Below, one piece after another: positions 55,596-64,000 of a DNA stretch of 64,000 nt. This DNA is from Albugo candida. Taxonomy: Eukaryota; Oomycota; Peronosporomycetes; Albuginales. The position numbers and the translations under genes were made by a program. The stretch lies in NCBI GenBank assembly GCA_040437565.1, contig JBDOQK010000026.1:62001-126000 (forward strand). Reading direction: 5' to 3'. Positions within the stretch are counted from its first letter, which is position 1, and each line of letters starts with the position of its first letter. The notes under the pieces were generated by a model. The model saw nothing but the letters and a program-made list of their open reading frames with translations, did not search any database and was not told where the DNA came from.

Positions 55596-58113
55596 ATGTC
55601 TCCAAGTATGGATACATCTGCGCCGATTGTAGACGAACAAGCATCAGATCGATCATATTTCAGTATCCAATCTCATACGTCCTCCGATGAAGAAATGATT
55701 GAATGCAAAAGAAATTCGATGCAGGAAGTATTTCTCACGCCCCGTCGACGCAAACATCGAACTAAACATGGCACTAATGTGAGTCGCTCGTATCCATTAA
55801 CTCGCTTGGAAAAGCGATCGGAAGACGCAAACAATTGTGTGGAAGCTTCTTGCATGCAAATTAGTGGGAAATTCATCCAGTCGAAATCAAAATTGCGTTT
55901 TTCTTCAAACTGTCTAAAAATCGCATTTTTAACGCTCACTCCACAATGCAAAGTCAGTATTCATTACAGCGACATACAAAAAATAAGGTTTTTTCCGGTC
56001 CAATGGCTTTATCTTNNNNNNNNNNNNNNNNNNNNNNNNNNNNNNNNNNNNNNNNNNNNNNNNNNNNNNNNNNNNNNNNNNNNNNNNNNNNNNNNNNNNN
56101 NNNNNNNNNNNNNNNTCTCCAAACTGCCTGAAAATCGCATTTTTAACGCTCACTCCACAATGCAAAGTCAGTATTCCTTACAGCGACATACAAAAAATAA
56201 GGTTTTTTCCGGTCCAATGGCTTTATCTTTTTGTGCTGAATACATTTGTGTGCAGTTTCTCACTAAAAGGAATGACACCGTATCATTTGGTTATGAAAGT
56301 CAAAACACGCGATGATCATTTTGCGCTATTGTACAATCAGCATCGAAAAAGGCCTCGTATGCAACAAAATGCTGTTTACGACATCAAAGGTGGACAATCA
56401 CGTCTTATGAATCCTTTGCTGATACTTTCCTTCTCTATAGAATCGTGCGAGATGGTATTTTATTTCGAGAATTTGCTGGAATTTATACGGTGCAAAAGCA
56501 TCACTGATGGAAATAGCTTTATCAGAAAATTACTCAATGCGCATAAAGCGTACGTATCAAAATACTCAACAGCGCAAAGTTTGAGTCTGAGGTGTTTTGG
56601 TAGGAAGGCGGATACTCAAGACTCTGTGGTTGTGATCTCAAGTCCTCCACGTGATCAGATTGAGCAGAAGTGGACCGGTATGAAGTATTATTGCATATTA
56701 TGCGCGCTGACGGAAAGCCATCTCTTTAGGATCGCCTTCCACGTTTACCGAGATGACATTGAGTTCACGAGAAGATTGCGAGGAGAAAACCATTGACTCA
56801 TTGGATGAATCCTTCACGAAGGAAGATCGTGATTCTACCACTTTGGATACCAATGAGGACGGAAGTGTGCATAGGAGGATCGTTTTCCCAGACATGAAGC
56901 CAAATGACGACTTGGACTCACCGCAGGCCACACTTTACAGCGTATCCTCAAAACAAAGTGATGAGGCCTCGCCACCTTCTTCTTCATATCGATCGCGGCG
57001 CACAAGAAAACAACGGAAGGCTTATCAAGAGAATGAAGATCGTCGATCCGATCACATTGTACTAACGTATCCGTTTCAGGAGACAACACTCACAGGCCGC
57101 GTTGGAATCTCATCTCGCGACCTGGATCGTCTGGAGCCTGGACATTATTTGAACGATAACATTATCGATTTTTATTTGCATTACAGCTGGCGGCATCTTC
57201 CTGTTGATCTGCAGGATCAAGTTTATATATTCAGCAGCCATTTTTTCTCTCACTTGTTTGGAAGCAACGACCCCGAAGTCGATTCTGTCGACGTTACCAA
57301 TCGTTTCGATCGGATTTCACGCTGGGTAGCAAAAGACATGAATCTTTTCGAAAAGCGATTTCTCTTAGTTCCAATCAACGACAGGTGAGAATTCATTCTG
57401 CGGTATCTTCGACTCACTGACGAAATTTCTTCAGCTTTCATTGGAGTATTGTGATCATTTGCAATCCAGGATCATCCGTTTCGGTCTCAAAGCACGAAAG
57501 TAAGAATCAACAGTACATGGCCAAAGACGAGGATGTCATTGATCTGATGGAAAAAGACTATTTCGATGACCACGCTCATCTTTCTCCATCAAAGAGTAAA
57601 GAACGAAATCCGCTGCATCCTCCTTGTATTCTGTTTCTAGACTCGTTGGATTGTCATCGAAAAGAGACATTTTGTGCTCTATTACGGAGGTTTGTGCGTG
57701 GATGTCTTTGGGGCTCGATGACCGATTTGTGTGTGCTTAGATACTTGGAGATGGAATTCAATCGTCGAAGAGCACTGTTAACGGCCGAAAAAAGCCTCGA
57801 GCGATTCGACCCCGATCAATTGATCTTATTGACTCCGCCATTGCCCATGCAAGACAACAGCGTCGATTGTGGTGTATACGTTCTCTTGTATGCAAATGCG
57901 ATTCTCAAGCGCTTGCTTCCGATCGGAATCACTCGCGACCATATCGAAAGCGAATTTCATGGTGTATTATCGTCCTCTCTTTTTACAGCAAAGGATGTCA
58001 CTGCCTTCCGTGATTATCTGCAACAACTCGTGTATTCTCTGCAAGCAATACAGCTTCAAGACCGAAATGAAAATGCAATTAGCGATGAGGGACTGGAACA
58101 CTTTTATTTATGA
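55596..58113 (+). CDS. SUMO-specific Ulp1/SENP cysteine protease (SENP6/7-like)
   Basis: Removes SUMO from targets or trims chains. Exons 55596-56677 (less a 214-bp near-identical overlap around the 56.0-kb gap), 56730-57384 and 57435-58113 give 733 residues; introns are 52 bp (GTATGA...TTTAG) and 50 bp (GTGAGA...TTCAG). The N-terminal half is poorly conserved (a PH-like fold is possible at about 95-220). The C48 peptidase domain spans about 430-720: LEPGHYLNDNIIDFYLHY, His in FHWSIVIICNP (near 510), Asp in ILFLDSLDC (near 576), Cys in MQDNSVDCGVYVLLYAN (near 653). The segment between His and Asp is long and acidic, as in the SENP6/7 branch. All catalytic residues are present. Confidence 0.92.
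55904..56229. other. Near-identical flanks around a 100-N gap
   Basis: About 112 bp before the gap match those after it with a few differences (for example attcattacag / attccttacag). Collapsing the offset of 214 bp restores the SENP frame. The differences suggest read errors or two alleles. Confidence 0.85.
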
Positions 58114-58256
58114 TGCAACACTTTCGTCGATCACACTTTCTATGGAAAACCATTCGAGCATTTAAGGTCTCGTGGACCCACGCGAGAGCACGATGGAAGG
58201 CCCAGACCTCATGCTGTCATCCCATGGGCTCCATCCGTCAAATTTGCGCTGCTTCC

Positions 58257-60417
<2,161 letters not shown>

Positions 60418-61761
60418 ATGCGATTTCCGAATAACTTTTTTCCTTCTCCTGTTGTGCCTGATAATCTGGTTTCTTCGTATTGCGCGCTAGCAGATCGATT
60501 AGTACGAGTGACTGTGGAGCAATATGAAACATTTTCAGCACTTCCTCCGGATCAGAGAGTAGATCCTACCCAGTGGAAGGAGACACGAAAGAAAGATAAT
60601 TTGACATTACACAAGGAGCGTCGGACACGAGCAACTCAACCATATCACATAATGGAAACATTACGTGGAGATGAACCTGTGTATACAAAAGCATATGTAC
60701 CCAACATGCTCATGACAGGCTCCATCGAGGGAAGATTGGAAGACGCCTGTTTTGGCACATTTATCGACACAACAGAATCGTTACGAATGCGTGAACGATA
60801 TTCAGAAGAAGATGTTGCGGAAAGTCAGGTTCTACAGCGATTTCGAGGTCCATCATTCGACGATCCTTTTCATTTCACAGGAATTACATGGCTTATTCTT
60901 GGAAATACGAAGATTCCACTCGTACGACGTCGTGACGTCCTCCTACTTCACTCTGTGGGTCTCACCAAACTCACGAACGGAGAGCCAGTCGGATATTGTC
61001 TGTATCATTGTGTGGAACTACCCAATGTACCACAGCTGACCAATCTTAAGATGATTCGAGTTACCGGATCTTATTGTTATATTCGACGCCAAACCGAAAT
61101 TGACCGGATAGATGTTTACTTGAAAGGATGGTTTACTCCTCTTGGCGAAATTCCCGAATTTTTGGTAATTTCGAATGTTATGAACTCGCTTTTGGCAACT
61201 CAAAACACAGTGAAAATCGCGTATATCCGAAAACTGCTACATCAAATTCAGGCAAGTCGCAGCAAAGAAGTAACTCGAGTTACGGAAATGTATGTGATCC
61301 TTTCCATTTCTATACTCGTCTGGTTCTGATTTATTGTGTGCATTAGAGCGGCCTGCACTTCATGTTGTTCAGGTGGCTGCACGTCGAACTTTATAAAGTA
61401 CGGCGGGAAGTTTGGATCATGCATCTTGTGTCGCATGCCTGTTTGCGCATTGTGTGTACATGAGCAGAAAGTGATCGTCGAAATCAATGAGGATGGAGTG
61501 ATCACACGGAAATTGACGTGCTGCCTTCCATGCTTGCATAAAATACGAGTAATGAGCGCCTATGAAGTTGCACGAGAGCAAATTGGACGCAAACCGTCAC
61601 ATAGCATATCTTCGACTGCATCAACGACATCGGATGCAGTAGGTACGTTTCGTCTTGAATAGCTGAATTTCATCGTGTGACATTTTTGTCGTCCATTAGA
61701 GCATCCGACTAGCTTGATGGATGTCGCAATTCTAGGCTTTGATAATTTTTTGAAGATTTAG
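60418..61761 (+). CDS. START-like plus FYVE-type zinc-finger protein
   Basis: A member of the large oomycete family pairing a START-like lipid-binding domain with a FYVE finger. Exons 60418-61289, 61347-61642 and 61700-61761 give 409 residues; both introns are 57 bp (GTATGT...CATTAG, GTACGT...CATTAG). START-like domain at about 15-275 (CALADRLVRVTVEQYETF near its start, EIPEFLVISNVMNSLL near its end). The finger lies at about 291-345 (CTSCCSGGC, CILCRMPVCALC, CCLPC) but lacks the basic RRHHCR patch, so PI3P binding is doubtful. The short third exon (HPTSLMDVAILGFDNFLKI) replaces an early stop in the unspliced reading. The start at ATG 60418 (MRFPNNFFPSPV) matches the usual family opening. Confidence 0.82.
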
Positions 61762-61931
61762 AATGTATGCGCTTCATTTGAGCCATTTCGGGGCTAATAT
61801 AGAGTAAACGAATCATGTTATAAAGATTATAGTAGCCATTCGGCGTCTGCGCGTTGTATATCATCAATTCATCGTTAAACGTGGTTGTCGACGTATCCGA
61901 CGTGTCCGACTTGTGCTATAATTGATAACTA

Positions 61932-62154
61932 ATGACGTCCACAAAGTTTGATGGAGCTCAACTGGGCGGTAAGAAATAAAAGCTCAGTGCTTTGGAGTAA
62001 ACGCGAATAATAAATTAGGGCAGCTGATGTGTATTTCTACGCAGAGTCGTTGCGTGGAAGAACACTCCTACCAGACGACTTCACTCAGGAAATCATACGC
62101 CGAATTACTTTCATCATGTGGCACGTATATGATAAACACTCTAAGCCTTCCTGA
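61932..62154 (+). CDS. Possible small two-exon gene, 55 residues
   Basis: ATG 61932 opens MTSTKFDGAQLG up to a consensus 5' site (G|GTAAGA). An intron of 55 bp ending GGGCAG at 62023 joins a second exon that reads ADVYFYAESLRGRTLLPDD and FTQEIIRRITFIMWHVYDK to TGA at 62154. The second exon has a well-ordered look with balanced charged and hydrophobic residues. No family recognised. Evidence is splice-site quality and composition only. Confidence 0.35.
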
Positions 62155-62861
62155 CTTAGTTGAGCCACAATGTGAGCAAACCACAGGTTCGTTTTGTAAG
62201 TAATATCGACATCGACAGTATAAAAAGAAAAAAATCGTCTTGTATCAACCAGTGACGCGCGCTAGTTTGAGACGTTGATTTGCTACGGGCTCGCCAATGA
62301 ATCGCTATAATTTAACGGGAGAATCTGATAGATCCGATGGTGTCGCCAGCTGTTTTATAGTGTTTTCATTCTATAAAGAAGCTATGTTCTTGAAAGATCG
62401 CAAAATTTTGGGGTACGGTATTTCTTTCAGATCGAATCCATCAAAAATGACTNNNNNNNNNNNNNNNNNNNNNNNNNNNNNNNNNNNNNNNNNNNNNNNN
62501 NNNNNNNNNNNNNNNNNNNNNNNNNNNNNNNNNNNNNNNNNNNNNNNNNNNNTACGGTATTTCTTTCAGATCGAATCCATCAAAAATGACTTGATATTTG
62601 TAATAATCTCAATAAGTTGGCTTTCCAGTCTAAACGCTAGCAGAACTTTGTGACATCAATTATTTAATTTTAACATGTTTTTTAGTGTCTATTGATAGAT
62701 ATTGGGTATTTTATACTATTGACTCTACACAGAAGCATCCATTTTGGTCTAATTTTATCTTTGTACATCAGCTATGGGTGATCTGAGTTGCCGTTTCTTC
62801 CTTTCAAAACAGCAATTATTGTCTTGAATTAATCGACCGTGTGTTTTGGTGTGCCATTTCG
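62155..62861. other. Intergenic stretch with a contig overlap
   Basis: AT-rich, no gene seen. Bases 62414-62452 reappear at 62553-62591 (39 bp) around 100 N. Confidence 0.6.
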
Positions 62862-63856
62862 CTACTTTTTTAATTTTCCACCGTGCGACCAACAGTAACC
62901 GCCAACTTTGGGTCCTTTAGTACATCCCTCTCGTTTGCAAAGTCGTTTCCCTCCATGACTCCAACATAGACCGTTCTTTCGAGACNNNNNNNNNNNNNNN
63001 NNNNNNNNNNNNNNNNNNNNNNNNNNNNNNNNNNNNNNNNNNNNNNNNNNNNNNNNNNNNNNNNNNNNNNNNNNNNNNNNNNNNNACATCCCTCTCGTTT
63101 GCAAAGTCGTTTCCCTCCATGACTCCAACATAGACCGTTCTTTCGAGACGCATTGGAGCACCCATCCGTCTTGCACCGTTTTCCGCCACCGTGACTGATG
63201 CAAAGTCCTAAGCTAACAGCATGCTTGTTGCATTCGGGCATTGAACAGCGTAATCCACCACCGTGCGCGATGCAAAAGCCTCCTGCCTTAGCACGTTTGA
63301 TGCAGTCATTCATTCCACAGAGCTTGCCACTGCTCACCCGTTTTCGGGGTGTCAAATCGCCTATCAACGATGAACCACATGAGCTCGCAGTGCTTGCACT
63401 TGAATTGGAAATGCTTCGATGCAACGGAGATATTGCCAAATCCGCTAACGCTTCACATGCTACATGACCGTCCATCATACGATTCCGATGTCCAAATTCG
63501 GATGAGTAAACAAGCTTTTCATTACTTCTATAAAACTGTGACAATGAGACTGGTGTCGTCGACATGAGTTCGGCCCGTTTTATAATGCTTTGAATGGACG
63601 GTAGTCTGGCTTTCTTGTCCTTTGGAGATATGCTGGCTGCGGAATTGTTCTCTCCATTGAGTAGTTCGTGCAGTCTTAGTTGCCGTGGCGATGAATCAGA
63701 GTTGATCTCATTGTAATCTCTAAACGTTTTTGCTTGAGGAGTAATAAGACTTGGCAAACAACTGCGTCGATCAGAGATGCTTGTGTCATGCTGATTGCAA
63801 CGCTCTGGCAACCAGTGCGGACGTTCGATAGAAGCGAATGGTGGAAGTGGAAGCAT
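62862..63856 (-). CDS. WRKY19-like Cys/His (HGGG) zinc-finger protein
   Basis: A 276-residue protein from ATG 63856 (MLPLPPFASIERPHW) after removing the contig overlap at 63.0 kb (164 bp; its removal restores the frame). The N-terminal 170 residues are disordered. The C-terminal part has four tandem units of the form C-x4-C ... C-x2-HGG: CGMNDC/CIAHGGG, CSMPEC/CISHGGG, CKTDGC/CWSHGGK, CKREGC/CWSHGGK. This repeat is the so-called WRKY19-like zinc finger, strongly expanded in oomycetes, where the proteins are presumed nuclear regulators; DNA binding is not proven. The frame is open upstream of 63856 without an ATG. Confidence 0.85.
62922..63149. other. Unmerged contig overlap around a 100-N gap
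   Basis: Bases 62922-62985 reappear at 63086-63149 (64 bp) in the last zinc-finger units. Confidence 0.9.
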
Positions 63857-64000
63857 TGTATTGATTGATTTGTTGTGCTTGTGTGCTGGGAGGCAAATTC
63901 GAAGATGAATGATCACCAGGAGGTGAGTAAAGCGTCTGGAATCATCTATGCACACGGTGCGAAGAAGCAGTGAGGGCAGAGTTGGTAAACATAACCTTTT

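Overview
This window looks like nuclear DNA of an oomycete, most probably a compact-genome obligate biotroph of the Albugo (white rust) type. The reasons are a roughly 43-45% GC look, very dense genes with introns mostly 46-76 bp, a START+FYVE protein, a CxxxxC...HGGG (WRKY19-like) zinc-finger protein, a soluble-type adenylyl cyclase and a four-domain cation channel. Species is inference; the lineage is better supported. Exon junctions below were read by eye from GT-AG sites, and every multi-exon total is divisible by three.

The sequence holds 20 runs of exactly 100 N. At 15 of them the sequence just before the N reappears, identical by eye, just after it (23 to 1,100 bp). These are unmerged overlapping contig ends, not biological repeats. 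Collapsing them keeps or restores the frame in every affected core gene; the protein lengths given here are after collapse. Two gaps (53.8 kb, 56.0 kb) have near-identical flanks, one (18.0 kb) shares only 7 bp, and two (30.7 kb, 46.3 kb) show no overlap.

Layout. 0-6.1 kb: end of an unknown gene, a membrane-anchored RanBP2-HECT ubiquitin ligase, a PPR-type mitochondrial protein. 6.8-14.5 kb: an unknown protein, a 28-bp minisatellite, a tiny membrane protein and a 24-TM voltage-gated channel with an unusual pore. 14.8-22.4 kb: tandem nucleoside-deoxyribosyltransferase-like protein, amino-acid transporter, splicing factor Prp17, two coiled-coil or low-complexity proteins. 22.5-31.3 kb: spliceosomal helicase Brr2, divergent from a G-patch protein. 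31.4-38.6 kb: a stramenopile-type unknown protein, the mitochondrial RNA polymerase, a phosducin/TXNDC9-like protein. 39.0-44.0 kb: soluble adenylyl cyclase carrying a FYVE finger inside its ATPase half plus a C-terminal PH domain. 44.0-55.5 kb: an accessory island with a decayed Ty3/gypsy fossil, dispersed repeats, a secreted effector-like gene, a relative of it and a duplicated Cys-rich unit. 55.6-64 kb: SENP-type SUMO protease, RecQ helicase, START-FYVE protein, a possible micro-gene and a WRKY19-like zinc-finger protein.

The core genes mostly serve RNA processing (Prp17, Brr2, G-patch), mitochondrial expression (PPR, RNA polymerase), protein modification (HECT, SENP) and signalling (cyclase, channel, START-FYVE). 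Many are divergent pairs sharing a 200-310 bp promoter, or convergent pairs only 18-145 bp apart. The most unusual items are the cyclase-FYVE-PH fusion, the channel pore and the secreted-protein family in the island.
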